Origin: Xylaria sp. FL1777
Taxonomy: Eukaryota > Ascomycota > Sordariomycetes > Xylariales > Xylariaceae
Direction: 5' to 3'
Assembly: GCA_022578965.1 (NCBI GenBank)
Contig: MU400615.1
Location: 62,001-126,000, forward strand
DNA: 64,000 bases
Below, one piece after another: positions 33,427 through 46,022 of this stretch (the first letter of the stretch is position 1; each line of letters opens with the position of its first letter). The notes under the pieces were generated by a model. The model saw nothing but the letters and a program-made list of their open reading frames with translations. It was not told the DNA's origin and ran no database searches. The position numbers and the translations under genes were made by a program.

Positions 33427-35542
33427 TATGTTCATGAATATGAGAACCAGTTATATAGCTCCCTTCTCACAAGCGCGAACTCTGGTATTGACCCTTGCTG
33501 TATATAGATATATGTATTAGACGACAGCTTGGAGATACGGACGGTCATAACAATCGTAACCTTCTAGTCATTAATCATGACTGGATGATACCCTTGGAAG
33601 ACACTATATATTCCTTGGAGTCTTAGTTGACATAAGCAACATGTTGAGCATGTAAGCGTTTGTCCCAAACACACATACCCCTTGTATATAACCCAATGAT
33701 ACGAGTGATATGCACTTGGTAATACACTGCTCAAATGAAGTACACGTCGACCATGACGCACGTTCATGTTTAATTTTGAATTAGATAACCTTTCCATTCG
33801 AGGCACTATTCCTTTCATTCCCTTCCATGTCCCTTACTTTAACTCGGGACCGAACTCCAACTGTTATGTTAACGTCGGTGCTGCAATTATTGGCAAACAA
33901 AAACATATAGATGCGGCGCTCAAGCAACACAAGGTCAATGTCAATCTCCTATTGCGAAACTATTTGTCGAACGTAGCGACGATCAATACCCACTCTATCC
34001 CAGGCTCGTGACACCGACTCCTCAGGTACTATGTGTTCAGCAATCAGCTCCTCAATAAAGAGTCTTAGTGACTGTGGGTGGCCTTGCCTCCTTTCACATG
34101 TACGTATAGCTGGATTGGTTTAGATCGTCGATTCTATAGGATTCTATCCCACTCTTTTCCTCAGCCCCACTCTGCTGATATTCTCCCTTACGTTTACCGT
34201 CTGCATCCCTATGTACCCAATACTGCATCTCCCACGTTAGCACGACTAGGATTATTAAAGGTGAAGCAAACATCTCGATCTCCGATATCTGGAGTCCTGG
34301 ACTGGTTAGAGGATGTGACATGAGGAAATGGAGACTTACCTACGTTACTATTCTACTAAGTCCCAGATAGTCGTACTACAGAATAGCCAGAAACTTATAG
34401 CATACCTGCAGTATGGCGGTCCTATTAGTCATTTTCTTACGAAATGCCCACAATGGTATAAGCCTTCCTAGCGCCTTCGTAGGGTTGATGCTGGGGTCAC
34501 GCGACCTCAACTAACTTGGAAGTTTCTGATTGGCCAGCAAGTCATGAGCATCGACTAATCCGGTAAATAAATTGTTGGAATTTCTCTTCGCTGCTTTCTG
34601 GCTATCCACCTAGCAACCTCCGAATATGTCGACTTAGAAGAAGATGATGCTAGTGGTAAAGCATTATAAAGTTACACTTCACTACAATACACCTAACTAC
34701 ACTATCAACATAAGCTATCCAACCTATCGAAATGACGGAGAATTGGTGTGTGGAACTAAGACAACAATCTTACTGGCGCTAACTATGTATGTAATAGATT
34801 ACTAATAGTGATGACATTTGCGAAGGTGCTAGCAGTAACTACAGTACGTTTCTTGTAATGCTTGCTGCTGCTGATGTCGCCATAGCTGTTAGAATATGAT
34901 GATCGAGGCAAGCATCACCTTTGGGAAGAAAACCTGGTGAACAATGACAGGATTACTTTAGACGCACTTCAACTCTTTTGGCCTTCTGAAAAGACTTTCA
35001 AAACACTCGTCCGGTTCTTCGTCACTGCCCGCTTTACATGAACCTCAATGAGAAGAAACTAACAAGCATATACCCCACCCCAGCTCTTGAAGACTAGACA
35101 TGCTGAGATTAGTGATCTCGGATCGTCACCGGGCTCCGCGGCTTTATGCTGGGGGATCTGGGTTTTAGTTTAACCCCTTAACACCGAGCAGGAGTGGAAC
35201 GGAGATACCACACATCTTAACCCCCTAGAGGCACATTTGGGTTCCATAGCATGTTTGATTGGCTAAGAGAAGATGGTTTCAGCTGGGTAGCTTCCACTGA
35301 TCAATGACGGCGGGAGGTAGACGATGTCCGCTCCGGCTGGTCAAACAAGAGCAGCTCAGTATTCAATCCAGGCTTAGGAGCGTTCTAAGTCTCTTGATCT
35401 AGATTACTGCAGCCTACTTCTTATAAGACGCAACACGACGCACAGGTAATCCTCGTTTGTCGACGTTCTACATTTAGTAAAGACTTATAATCTCTAAGAA
35501 ACCTACGACTCATACTCGACTCTCACTTAACATAGAACGAAT
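33427..35542. other. Intergenic region
   Basis: About 2.1 kb without a supportable gene. Frames of about 80 codons near 33770-34320 occur on both strands and have no family features. The stretch 35100-35400 is GC-richer and may be the promoter of the aldo-keto reductase. Confidence 0.45.
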
Positions 35543-36756
35543 ATGCCTAGCATCACTGGGAAAGAAGTTGGGCCGATTGGCTTGGGTCTCATGGGTTTCA
35601 CCTGGCGTACCACGCCTTGCTCTCAAGAGCAGGCCCTCGAGACGATGCACGCCGCACTTGCAAACGGAAGTATGTATACATCTATATTATTTTGTGTTGT
35701 GTGACCTTCTTTGGCTGTCTGCAACTTATGTCATAAGCACTTACCGACGGGCCGGCAGGTAATTTCTGGAACGGCGCAGAATTCTACGGGCCACCGGAAT
35801 ACAATACCTTAGGTGAGTGATGGCCACTAAATGGCTCGTTAATGTAACGTGGTCGCTAACTCTGGGCATGGCAGTACTGCTGGAGAGATATTTTGAAAAG
35901 TATCCAGAGGACGCGGAAAAGGTCGTCATCTCCATCAAAGGTGGCGTGAATCCTAAAACCCATATGATGGACGCATCACCTGAAAACACGCGTCGAAGTT
36001 TGGATGCCTGTATTTCGCAGCTTAAGGGGAGAAAGAAGCTTGACTTATTCGGATTCAGCCGGCGCGACCCAAATGTACCGATGGAAGAGACCTTCAAGGT
36101 GATACAGGAGGAATATATCAACACTGGCAAGCTCGGGGGTATATTGCTCTCCGAGGTGCGAGCTGACACGATCCATGAGGCGATGAAGTATACCAAAGTA
36201 GCAGCTGTGGAAGTCGAGGTTTCGCTGTACGTCACCCCGGGAAAATGTCGAGAACAACCAGTTTATAGACCGCAGCTAACATTTCGAACATAACAGCTTT
36301 GCAACTGACATCTTTGAAAATGGTGTTGCAGCTGCCTGTGCCCAATACGATATTCCCGTTGTTGCATACTCACCAATCGGCAGAGGCATGTTGACTGGCC
36401 AGCTCAAGTCGCTCGATGACATCAAAGACGGTGTCTTCCGTGCATTTAACTTTCCACGCTTCCGGCCGGGCAACTTTGAGGCAAACCTGCAGCTGGTAAA
36501 GCAAGTTGCAGAGATTGCCGAGGTCAAGAACTGTACGCCGGCTCAGCTCGCCATCAACTGGACGAGGGCGATATCCAGACGACCAGGCCTGCCCACTATT
36601 GTGCCTATCCCCGGTGCCACCACGGTGGAGAGAGTGAATGAGAACAGCAAGGCGATCAACCTCACGGACGAGGAATTGGCGAGGATTGATGCTGTCTTGG
36701 CAGATTTCACGCCAGTTGGGGAACGCTACAACGCTGGTATTCCCATAAATACCTAA
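35543..36756 (+). CDS. Aldo-keto reductase, pyridoxal reductase-like
   Basis: Exons 35543-35669, 35759-35812, 35875-36226 and 36297-36756 (330 aa). The small 54-nt second exon encodes the SNFWNGAEFYG block with the catalytic Tyr. The AKR barrel shows the GLGLMGFTWR start, VVISIKGG with the catalytic Lys, VEVSLFATDIFENGV, YSPIGRGMLTGQ, the NADPH-binding PIPGATTVERVNEN and a C-terminal LTDEEL helix. It is closest in pattern to fission yeast PLR1, which reduces pyridoxal to pyridoxine with NADPH. Other substrates are possible because AKRs are promiscuous. It should be active. Confidence 0.88.
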
Positions 36757-38329
36757 GGTATCGACAGATTCGAGCTATGGCACTATACAGAAGCATATAA
36801 AGTATCCTCGCAGCAAACAAAGATAACAGCATGTCTGCAAAGTATGGATTAAAGCCATTTTCTCTTAGGATCCTACCAACACTGTGCCATATAACTCAAG
36901 TAAATTTCTCATGATTCCAAACACAATATCAATGTGCTAGTTTGAAAACTTACTAATAAGGTTAGCCTACTTTTATACGTATCAATGATCAAAGAAAGAG
37001 TCAATTACTGGCGGATGATTCTTTACACCATCTATCTTAAGCCCTTGCGATTGTGAGGTAGTTTGACCGTTTTATTGATCGTGGAGAGGTCATCTTTTCG
37101 TCAAATCTAGGAGCGCTCATCTCATAAAAGAAAGAAAGAAAGAAGGTCTGGCATTTACCGAGTATCACGTAATTGCAGTGATTGAGAAAACACATGGAAC
37201 TTGGGCTAATCGAAACCGGAACTTTCAATCCTAGCACGTTTCTAGGCCATGTGTCACAAGTTCACAATCTGAATCATCGGAAGAAAACAAAGACAGAAAG
37301 CAATTTAGAACTTTGTTTAAGACTGAGGTTTTGAGAATTTACATATCACGAGGTAGGCGGGTCTGTCTTACGAAGCACGCTTGATTGTTTGCGGGAGGTA
37401 GAGGAAAACTAGACAAAAGTGGTAAGACAGCGGGGAGGAAGATGCGCCTTGGAATGAGATCGTGGACCTTGAGCAGCGACGCAAGCGAGTTGGTAGGGAC
37501 TCGATGAACCATAAGTGATCAGCAGGACGTGAGGCCTTACTCTTGTCTTACCGAGTTAAATCCGTTGAATTGGAAGATCCGCTTAAGTAGTTCATATATG
37601 ATGAAGGAAGTGGGGGAGTGAAGGAGTGAAGTTGAGTTGCGAACTTTGTATGAAGCGGTGAGAGACAACTTTCATTGGATGGCGGGGTTACTAATTGTGG
37701 CTTGCGATGGCTTGTTATTGCTTGGTTAGGTTACCCGCACATACTGCGTTAATATGATAGGTACCTACTGCGTAGGTGGTACTACTGTAGTACCGGTAGT
37801 CCTATTTAACAGGGGGCAGAGCTGTAAGCTTCAGCCACAGCCGATTCTACTAACTAGGTAGGTACGTAGGTAAGGTACGGTACCTAGGTACTTAGTCAGC
37901 CAAGACATTCAACCGTGAGTCTGTTTTGCATGACTAAGGCAAATGCCGTGCCGATGAGGTCACTACCTACCCCTTTCCCTTGTTCCTGTCCCCAATTCGC
38001 CATTCCCCAGAATGCAAGCAGGCAGACGCCGCCATACGTTATAAATGGTACCAGATGATGACGGACGACATAGAACTGTAAATTGTAGTGTTACAGTAGG
38101 CATGCTAGGCTCCGATCTAACAACCAGCTGGCACTTGTGTTGTTTGCTGTTTTCGGCTGAATCAAGAGGCATGGGTAGGTGGGGCCTCAATCGAGCTGAA
38201 TGAAAAAAAGTTACAGTGCAATAATTTTTTAAATTTTTTCTTAAATTTTTTCTCCCGCCCTTGCTACCAGGCACCCCTTCTCCGCTATTCCCGGCGGCAC
38301 GCCTGCCCTACAAGACCTCCCTACCTACC

Positions 38330-38680
38330 CATTTTCGGACTCTTCTCATACATACCTACCTACTACCCCCACTAAAACCAACCGCCGCATGCACCGGGTA
38401 CCGATAGATTAGATATCAAGACCCTGAAGGCTCGAACCTACCTAGCTACGCATAGGTACACTTGGTACCTACCTACCTTAGGTACTTAGGCAGGCGGCCT
38501 GGAGCCCGTGTGCATCTGCATCTGCTGCATTCGTAGCTCTGTCCCTGCACCTAATATACACTTACCCAGTAGGTACGCGGTAGGTAGTAGTACACGTACA
38601 TTCGTACCTACAGTCTGGTACCATGTATACCCACCTGGGCACGTCGTACGTAGCATACCTAAGGTACTTACACTAAGTAC
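38330..38680. repeat. Cluster of ACCTACCT/TAGGTACC words
   Basis: Dense short repeats such as CCTACCTACC, ACCTAGCTACG and CTACCTACCTTAGGTAC. They are members of the dispersed TAGGTA-type family of this window. Confidence 0.65.
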
Positions 38681-39120
38681 TTACTTATACTGGAGTTGAG
38701 GCATCCTCCCGATCCCCAATCCCCAATCACCTCCCCACCAGCCCGCCCACTTCTCGACCGACCAACCAACCGCTGGTCGATCAATTTGAGCATCCATTCA
38801 TCTATCCACTCAAAACATCCCCATCTCCGTCTCCGTCCATCTACCTTCTCTCCCTCTCCCCGTCCGTCATCACCACCAACGGCTGGACAGCCAACAACGG
38901 TGTGACACTCTCTGCCACGGTGCTGTCACGGTCAACCAGCCAGCTTCCAGTCATCCATACATACTCCGGTCGCCATACCGTCTCTACTGTCTCTTATTTC
39001 AGACCTACATACCACTGCCAGGCCTACCGCTCTCACTCCTTCTATACTTGACCCTCTTGCATGTCACCAGGCAGACAAACAGTCTATTTTCTAAGCCATT
39101 TGATTGTCCTCCCAGCGCAA

Positions 39121-39160
39121 ACGCATAGTACACGCATAGCACACGCATAGCACGCATAGC
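39121..39160. repeat. Tandem ACACGCATAGC-like repeat
   Basis: Four imperfect copies of CACGCATAG with 9-11 bp spacing, inside the leader of the BTB gene. Confidence 0.75.
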
Positions 39161-39633
39161 CGGCCATCTCTATCTTTCCTCCTGCCTGATACTCCTACAT
39201 ACATCCATTGCTCGACCAGCGTTGTCCGCCGACATCAAGCTAGTGTTGTTTGTGCACGCCATTGGCTGGGTATGGTGCACCCGCTGCTTATGACACCCAT
39301 CGAGCTCCGGTTGAGTCGCTAGCTTCAGGTCCTGGTTTACGGTCTACGGTACGGTTACGGCATACTGTTGCCGTCGCGTCATAGTCGAGTGCCCTACTTT
39401 GTCTTCTGCACCTTCATCACCTTTGCGCCGCGCCGGATCTCGAATCGGACTCACCAGCATACAGCTCATCCTCCCTTCTTTTGGCTTGTTGATCGGGTGT
39501 CATCTCTTGGTTTTGCCATCCTTATAGCCTCTAGTCTCGCAAAGCTAAACTATCGCAGCCAGCCACCAAGCATTACGTCCACCTCGGCCGTCTCGTCACT
39601 CCAGGCTCTGACGACGAGAAATACGCTGCAACC

Positions 39634-42171
39634 ATGGCACCATTTCCCAAGGCCCAACCGAAGCCTGCAAGATCTGCTTCCGGCCTTACAAAGAAGCAGC
39701 ATCCCGCCTCCGCCCCCACTGCCGTCACTCCGGCCAGCCGACAACATGTGGTCCCTGCCATTCCTCTAGCCTTTATGAACAAGCAACCAGATAGCTCCAG
39801 AAACACTGCTACCAAGTCTCCACCCAAGCATGCGCCGACCGCCGCTCCGTCATCCAACAGCTTTCCCGTTTCTTCTCTCGAGGCTGCGCTCATCTCCCGC
39901 GACCCGCTCCATTTGACCAAGAATTCCGAGGCCGAAATCAAAAGTCAGAATGCAGAGAAGCCCGCGTCCATTGGGATGTCTCTCTCCAGACCTGAACAGA
40001 GACTTGAAGAAAAATCAGAGCAACAATTAGAGCAGCAACACCAACTCTCTCCATTGCAGGTAAACGGCGTCGATCATACCAATGCAGAGCTCACCCCCGG
40101 TGCCAACCGTGGAGCTGAAGCGGCTCGAGGCGAGCCCCGTCTCGAGTTTATTGCCTCGCAGACTTCAAATGAGGCTTCCTTTCGCTCACACTTGACAGGT
40201 GTAAACGGTGGCCCGCCGTATGGTTCTCAACCCCAATCGGCAACCTCAACCACGAGACCCGAGTTTGCGCCCTCGTTTCCTGCTCTGTCGCACCCGCTCC
40301 AGCACCCACAGCATATGACTGACCAACACCAGCACCCTGCTATATTCCATGCCCCCCCTCCTCACCATATGCATCCTCACCAGCACCGACACCAGATTAG
40401 TAATGGAGGTGGTATCATGTTCGGTGGCTTCGACTCTCATACACCCTCCCCCGTACCTCATCCCGGCGGCTTCCTACCGCCTCCACACCCTCCTATTAAT
40501 GGTGAGAATCGTGGTCATCCGCGTCCCAACGGCCATCACCACAGCCACTCGAGTAGCAATGGCTTCCCTGCACCCATTAATACCCACTTCAGAGGAGATA
40601 TGATGCCAATGTCGACCATGGATGCTTATGGAACGGTGCCAGCTCACACCCCACCTGTTCATATTGATGCATATGCGCCTGGTGCCGGTCGGTACGGTCC
40701 ACCAACCCCTCACAGCTTTCATGGTTCTCACACATCTGGCGAGCTTAACGGAATGGAGAATACAACTCTGCCTTATCTCCCGAATGGCTCATATGCTCCC
40801 CACACGCGCCACGAGCATCCTGCTGCTCACCCGCACCCACCTGTCCCGTTCCCTCCGTTTCTACCTCCACAGGCAATTTCACGACAATTCGGCGCACCAG
40901 AGGATGAGGTGATGGAGGGTGTCCGCTACATTAGAAGTCTGTTCGATAATGGAGAACTTGCCGACTGTGTTCTGGAGCTGATATCTGCGAAGGGTCGCCA
41001 TCATCCCGTCAAAATCAGTGGACATAAGCTCATACTGGCTCGTAGCCCTGCCTTGAAACAGCACATCCTGACTGCTCGCGCGAAGGATCGCGGCTCCCAC
41101 ACTATTACTATGGAAATCGACGACTCGTATCTACGGTCAGATTCTTGGTGGATGGCCGTTCAGCGTTTATATCAGCATCCTCTTTTCCAACTGCCGCCTA
41201 TGTTGGGCAATGCGGGCAATGAAATGGATTTTGCCGGTAATAAGGCAGACCGATTCAGCTTCTGCCTGGGTTACGCTGCCGCCGGTCACATTCTTGCTAT
41301 GCAGGATGTATTAATTCGAGGCTTGGAAATAGCCGCTAACACTCTCACATGGGAGACCGTGGAGATAGGCTTAGGCTTTGTGCTAGAGAACACTGTTCAA
41401 CGACACTTTGATCATAGTACCGAGCCAGAAGAAGCGTTACCCTCTACATTTTTGGAATTCGGATACGGACCAGAGACTAAAATTCTTCTGTCTGCTATCT
41501 TGAATTTTCTAATTAATGAGTTTCCTCCCAACTTTGAACTGGACACCTCAGTCCTGGATATCCCGAAGATAGCGAGAATTCCGGTGAGCGCCAGTGTCAA
41601 TACCGCTCCCACGCGAGCACGCACTATTGATAAGGTGGCGCCCACCATTGCTAGAGGCACAATTACTCGCCAAAACGCAAAACAAGCTCGTCTATCCAGC
41701 ATTAAGTTTGGCGATCTTCCTGCCGCGTACCCGGATGATGGAACACCACCACAACGTGAACCTGCAGAATGCTCATCTATCTTGTCGCGCATTTTGCTCA
41801 ACCTGCCATATGATGATTTGTGCCAAGTCTTGACGTCTGGTAGCAATGGCGTCTCGGGCTGGAACTCAGCTCAAGATCGGTATCACGCGGTAGCTGATGT
41901 TGTGCTTGAGCGGGAAGCCAGGCGTCTTCGTGCCGTAGAAGCTGTTCGCTCCGAGGCTGTTCCTAACGCCCGGGAGATCCAGGCTCGTCTGTCTGCACCA
42001 CATCGATATACTATTGCAGAACCGTGGGATGTTCTAAACTGGAAGGAAGAAGTTACTTGTGATGAGACCCCGCGAATCGTACGAAGGTGGATTCCTCAGT
42101 TCGATGTTGCACAGCAGTCGATACAGCAGCCGGCTCCACCGCCGTACGACATCCCGGACTCAATGGTCTAG
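39634..42171 (+). CDS. BTB-domain protein with long His/Pro-rich N-terminus
   Basis: Intronless, 845 aa. Residues 1-425 are disordered: Ser/Pro/Gln-rich, then strongly His- and Pro-rich (about 200-420, with HPLQHPQH and HHMHPHQHRHQ runs). A BTB/POZ fold covers about 428-545 (FDNGELADCVLELIS, GHKLILARSPALKQHIL, WWMAVQRLYQHPLF). The C-terminal 300 residues are helical and resemble a fungal-specific conserved region of unknown function. BTB domains mediate dimerisation or cullin-3 recruitment. The His tracts could bind metal or drive condensation, which is inference. A long pyrimidine-rich leader precedes it. Confidence 0.82.
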   Translation: MAPFPKAQPKPARSASGLTKKQHPASAPTAVTPASRQHVVPAIPLAFMNKQPDSSRNTATKSPPKHAPTAAPSSNSFPVSSLEAALISRDPLHLTKNSEAEIKSQNAEKPASIGMSLSRPEQRLEEKSEQQLEQQHQLSPLQVNGVDHTNAELTPGANRGAEAARGEPRLEFIASQTSNEASFRSHLTGVNGGPPYGSQPQSATSTTRPEFAPSFPALSHPLQHPQHMTDQHQHPAIFHAPPPHHMHPHQHRHQISNGGGIMFGGFDSHTPSPVPHPGGFLPPPHPPINGENRGHPRPNGHHHSHSSSNGFPAPINTHFRGDMMPMSTMDAYGTVPAHTPPVHIDAYAPGAGRYGPPTPHSFHGSHTSGELNGMENTTLPYLPNGSYAPHTRHEHPAAHPHPPVPFPPFLPPQAISRQFGAPEDEVMEGVRYIRSLFDNGELADCVLELISAKGRHHPVKISGHKLILARSPALKQHILTARAKDRGSHTITMEIDDSYLRSDSWWMAVQRLYQHPLFQLPPMLGNAGNEMDFAGNKADRFSFCLGYAAAGHILAMQDVLIRGLEIAANTLTWETVEIGLGFVLENTVQRHFDHSTEPEEALPSTFLEFGYGPETKILLSAILNFLINEFPPNFELDTSVLDIPKIARIPVSASVNTAPTRARTIDKVAPTIARGTITRQNAKQARLSSIKFGDLPAAYPDDGTPPQREPAECSSILSRILLNLPYDDLCQVLTSGSNGVSGWNSAQDRYHAVADVVLEREARRLRAVEAVRSEAVPNAREIQARLSAPHRYTIAEPWDVLNWKEEVTCDETPRIVRRWIPQFDVAQQSIQQPAPPPYDIPDSMV

Positions 42172-44297
42172 TGGCCAGTGCCGGGTAAGATCTGATGGGA
42201 CTCATGACGAAACGACAGAGCGCTTGGTTGGGGCACTCTAAGTAAAGATTTTTTTTTACAGTGCATTACATGATGGCTCTTGGGCATTGACATTTGGTTT
42301 TGGTTTTCAGTCGGCATCGCGTTCGGTGTTTGTTGGTGTATTCCTTCTTCTACATGAACATATTTGACTAGGGTGGGAGAGCAACGGCAAGCTTCGACTT
42401 GTTGACGACATCCGTTCCTCGAAATAACACTCTTAAAAATCATTTGGCATTGGTGGGAGGAGGAAAAGTTTTACAGTATGCCATGGCTGGCATGATTCCG
42501 TAGGGATAAAAGGATACAGGAAAACCGCCGAAGAGTTAGTTAGACCGCGGAAGAGAGGCTGTGGTTGGCATGAATGTTGAGCGACTTTCTACTTAATACC
42601 CCTTTAATTCGCCATGCTTTGATATTTCTCAATAGAGCTTCGGTTGGCTCGAGTTCACAATTGAGGTTGCGAACTCGGAAATCGAGGTAATTTCTGTTGG
42701 TGGAGGAGAAGATGGTGGTGGCAACGGCGGCGTGATGGACTGTTTACTGCCCTGTCCATATTACATATGGATTGGCGTTATATCAACAGTGGTACCCGAG
42801 CAGTATCGCCACGCAGGATCCTCGACATCCTAAGGTAATGCTAAGTATTACGGGACTGGGATGTTCAGGTAGCCTGTGAAGGTTTATGGCATAAGAGCTG
42901 ACGATGCCATGGGAACTCTAGTAGATTCCGAATCCTACGAAAAGTAGTTTATTATTGTCTAATGCGCTTCTGATTGACCAAAAGTTCTTTCGAAGTGCTA
43001 CTGCATCATACCACAATATAAATGTTAAACAAATTCTCATGACGTAGGCAATTCTCTTAACCCTTAACCACACGATTGTCGAGTTCTACCCCGTGCTCCC
43101 AGTCCCAAGTTTGAGCTGGGTATTTGATAGAAAGGAGAATTACTGGTGCTTGGGTGAATGTGCCGCATTCTAACGACCAAAGGTTCAACTAGTCTAGCAT
43201 CGCAGTCTATTTAAGTGAGTCTCCCGATTGTGCTACCACCACGACAACATCGATTCACTTATAGGTTAGTAAGCCTACTATACAAATAAGTAGTCCTTGC
43301 ACCTTTCTATTTCACTACAGGTCTTTCACTACAGTTTCATTTCATCGAAAAGCTAACGTGCGCCAATTTATATGTGTCTGCACCGGCATTGTTATAACGT
43401 CGATATGGACATACCTAGAAGATACCGACGAGTAAACTACCATATATGTATTCGATGCGGAACTTTCTTGGAAGAATAGCTAACAGTACGTATCCTACGT
43501 CGTTCTATCCCCCATTCATGCTATCGAACATGTAGAGACAGGCTGTAAATGATTATGCATTTATCTAAACCCAGTCGAACCTTCGCTACTTCTGCTACGA
43601 GCAACTGAGCGTAGCAGATTCGGTGCAGGTGCCCTAATCTCGGTCGCTCTGAATCCAAGCTAGCAAATTTGAATTACTCTTCAGCTCCGTCAGCTTCGGC
43701 AGGGGTAGGTATGTGAACTTAGAGGTTGCCCCTAATGGCCGCAATATCCGTTCCGGGCTGGAGAGTCAAGAACATGGGCTATCGTCCCCTGGTAGGATTA
43801 CGAGATTGGGTTCGGGGGAAAGCTGAATCATCTCTGATCCCTGCTTGCCAGCTATCGTGGACATGGGAAACATGAGCCTTCCTCGTTGGTCTTCAAGTAG
43901 TCTGCCGCCGCCCGCTTCCTTGTCTCTGGCGGACTTGATGTCTGCCTTGTTTACTCTCTGCTTACAGAGCCCGCGTGCAGTCACTATACTCAGCTCAACA
44001 TTCGGTTCATTATATTTTAAGCTGACTGTCTCGTTATTAAGACTCCATTCTTCTGTTGCTTTGACGGACATTCTGCATTCTGTCTATGCAAGGTTAGACT
44101 AGTCTACCTTTGGACTTGCCACCGAAGCGTTCCGCCTCTTACGATACACCACAGTTGGATCTCTAACCTCAGTTCTTCAGGAGAGTCGCTGTTAAACCCG
44201 CCAAGGCTTTGTTGGTCAGGTAGGTTTCCCACTCTCCTAGGATAGTATTTGATATATGACTAACCTCATGATTGCCTTGTAGAGTGTGCTTAGAACC
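42172..44297. other. Intergenic region
   Basis: No gene is supported over 2.1 kb. A minus-strand frame (44071-43766, 101 codons) has ordinary composition but no family signature. A possible 5'-leader intron of the next gene lies at about 44220-44283 (GTAGGT donor, CTAAC branch, GTAG acceptor). Confidence 0.45.
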
Positions 44298-46022
44298 ATG
44301 AGCGAAATGGAATTAGACAGTCCACCATCAGATAAAACCGTCGTGCCTGCACGTGGCCGTAAGCGTAGAGCCACGTCTCCTCCTCCGCCTAGTTTCCCTA
44401 GTGAAGATACAGCACAGCAGTCCGGAAGTGGTGATGTTCAATACCCTACCCTGCCTAGTCTCCCTGATGAAGGTGCGGCACACCAAGACAACTCCCTCGC
44501 GATAACGCCAGGTACACGAGCGCCCACCCCAGTGCCTGGCCAAGAGTCTGAGAGGGATGATGTTCAGCACCCTACTCTCCCTAGTCTCCTTGGTGAAGGT
44601 GCGGAACGCCAAGACAGCCCCCCCAACACAGCTGGAGATAGACGATTCTCTATGACAGTGCTTGGTAGAGTGTCTCCGAGCCTGGGTCCCTTAGCTAGCT
44701 TTACCGATAGCGGTGGTGGACCCTCGCGACCCGGATCTAGGTCTCCTTCGCCTAGAACTTCGGGGCGGCTCCCGGGATTGTGGGAACCTACTCGTGCCCC
44801 TTTTGCTGAACATCCCGTCGACTGGAGATCTACCCACGCTCCTGAAACGCCACAGAATAATGACACAGCGGGGGAGGATAGAACTGGTGACAAGACCACT
44901 AGTGCTCAGGGCAGTGATACCGGTGCAGCACATGGTCAAGCCGTTCCAAGTGTCTCGGGTTCCGAAACTAGAAAACCAGTCACACCTTGTCTCCTTACAT
45001 TACCGGTAACAGTTCGCCGTATGATATGGAAGCTAAGCTCATCCGAGGCGCGCGTTGTCATACTCTATGCTTATACGAGACCACCTGAGGCTGAATGCAC
45101 CCGTGACGGGATCCCCGACCAAGTTCCTTTTCCTGTCCTGCCTGGCCCACATGTTTTGGTCAAGGTCAACAGCGAGTCACGGAAAGTAGAATGTGGATCA
45201 AGGCCGTTTACAGTCCAACCCAAGACAATACCCAACGCCCTTCAAAACCGATGCTGGCTCGACCCGAGCCGGGATTGGGTATGTATTGAGCCCTAGAATG
45301 GCGCCTCGCTCCGACTTACAGCTGATAAAGAGCACCTTGATCTTCGCCTTTGGTACACTATGAACGAATTGGCTTCCGTCGCACAAAACATTGCCATTAT
45401 AGATCGAATCCGCAGCGACGCACAGATGAGATGGATGGTGAGGAATGTTTTCAGCAAGGTGGCCTTCCCCGAGATGAAAAACCTAGCCATGGTCCGCAAC
45501 GTCATCACCATACACGCTCCGCCCAAAGCGGCCTGGGCTGCTGGGCTCTTTCATTTCAAGGACAGTAGTACCTTGGTGGACATCAACGATACCGACAGAA
45601 TCCGCAAGTTTTACCAATTCTACATCACGACCTCGACCAACCAGAGCTCAAAAAGTATCGGCCTTTTCGACATGCTCCTGCAGTCCCGCACCAACCGCCT
45701 GTACGAGGAGACTGCGATGAAGGAGATGAAAGATCTCTGGTTCGTGGCACAATACAAGATGAGCCATCCCGAGTTGGTGCTACAACCGGCGATAGTTAAA
45801 AAGGAAAAGGACAACCCCTCCCAACCATGGTGGGACCAGCGAGAATGGGCTGTCGATGGCATCTTCAGCAGCGCGCACCAGACCAGCATCAAGGACTTCG
45901 TTGCCTCACCTGGCGAGACTGGTGAACTAATGATCCAGGGCTTTCCCAAAATTAATTTCATGATTCTCTTCCGCCTCTGCACCTCGAATTTATGTGCCAC
46001 TGGCGTTACCATCCACGACTAG
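44298..46022 (+). CDS. 2EXR-domain protein, interrupted by an in-frame TAG or a small intron
   Basis: ATG at 44298 has the better context (ACCATGA). A Ser/Pro-rich N-terminus (about 1-235) contains two copies of a DVQxPTLPSLxxEGA block. The 2EXR signature follows: LLTLPVTVRRMIWKLSSSEARVV, VNSESRKV and WLDPSRDW. A stop codon TAG at 45294-45296 then interrupts; the same frame continues at once with NGASLRLTADKE and the conserved MNELASVAQNIAIID region to 46022. Either the gene carries a nonsense mutation (CAG to TAG would be a single C-to-T change) or a 54-nt intron at 45279-45332 (GTATGT donor, GAG acceptor) removes it. Without the intron the product would be a truncated 332-residue protein. 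2EXR proteins are a fungal family of unknown function. Confidence 0.6.

Larger units (their letters stand above)
36757..39633. other. Long intergenic region with TAGGTA clusters and C-rich leader
   Basis: 2.9 kb without a supported gene. TAGGTA/GGTACCT words are dense at about 37750-37900 and 38330-38680. From about 38700 the sequence turns C/T-rich with short CATCCA-like runs, which fits a promoter plus long 5' leader of the gene at 39634. Plus-strand ATGs in this leader, such as the frame 39368-39769 that overlaps the next gene out of frame, could act as upstream ORFs. Confidence 0.5.

Noticed and set aside
43766..44071. 101-codon minus-strand frame of ordinary composition
   Set aside because: No homology recalled, no splice or promoter context; it cannot be supported as a gene without transcript data.
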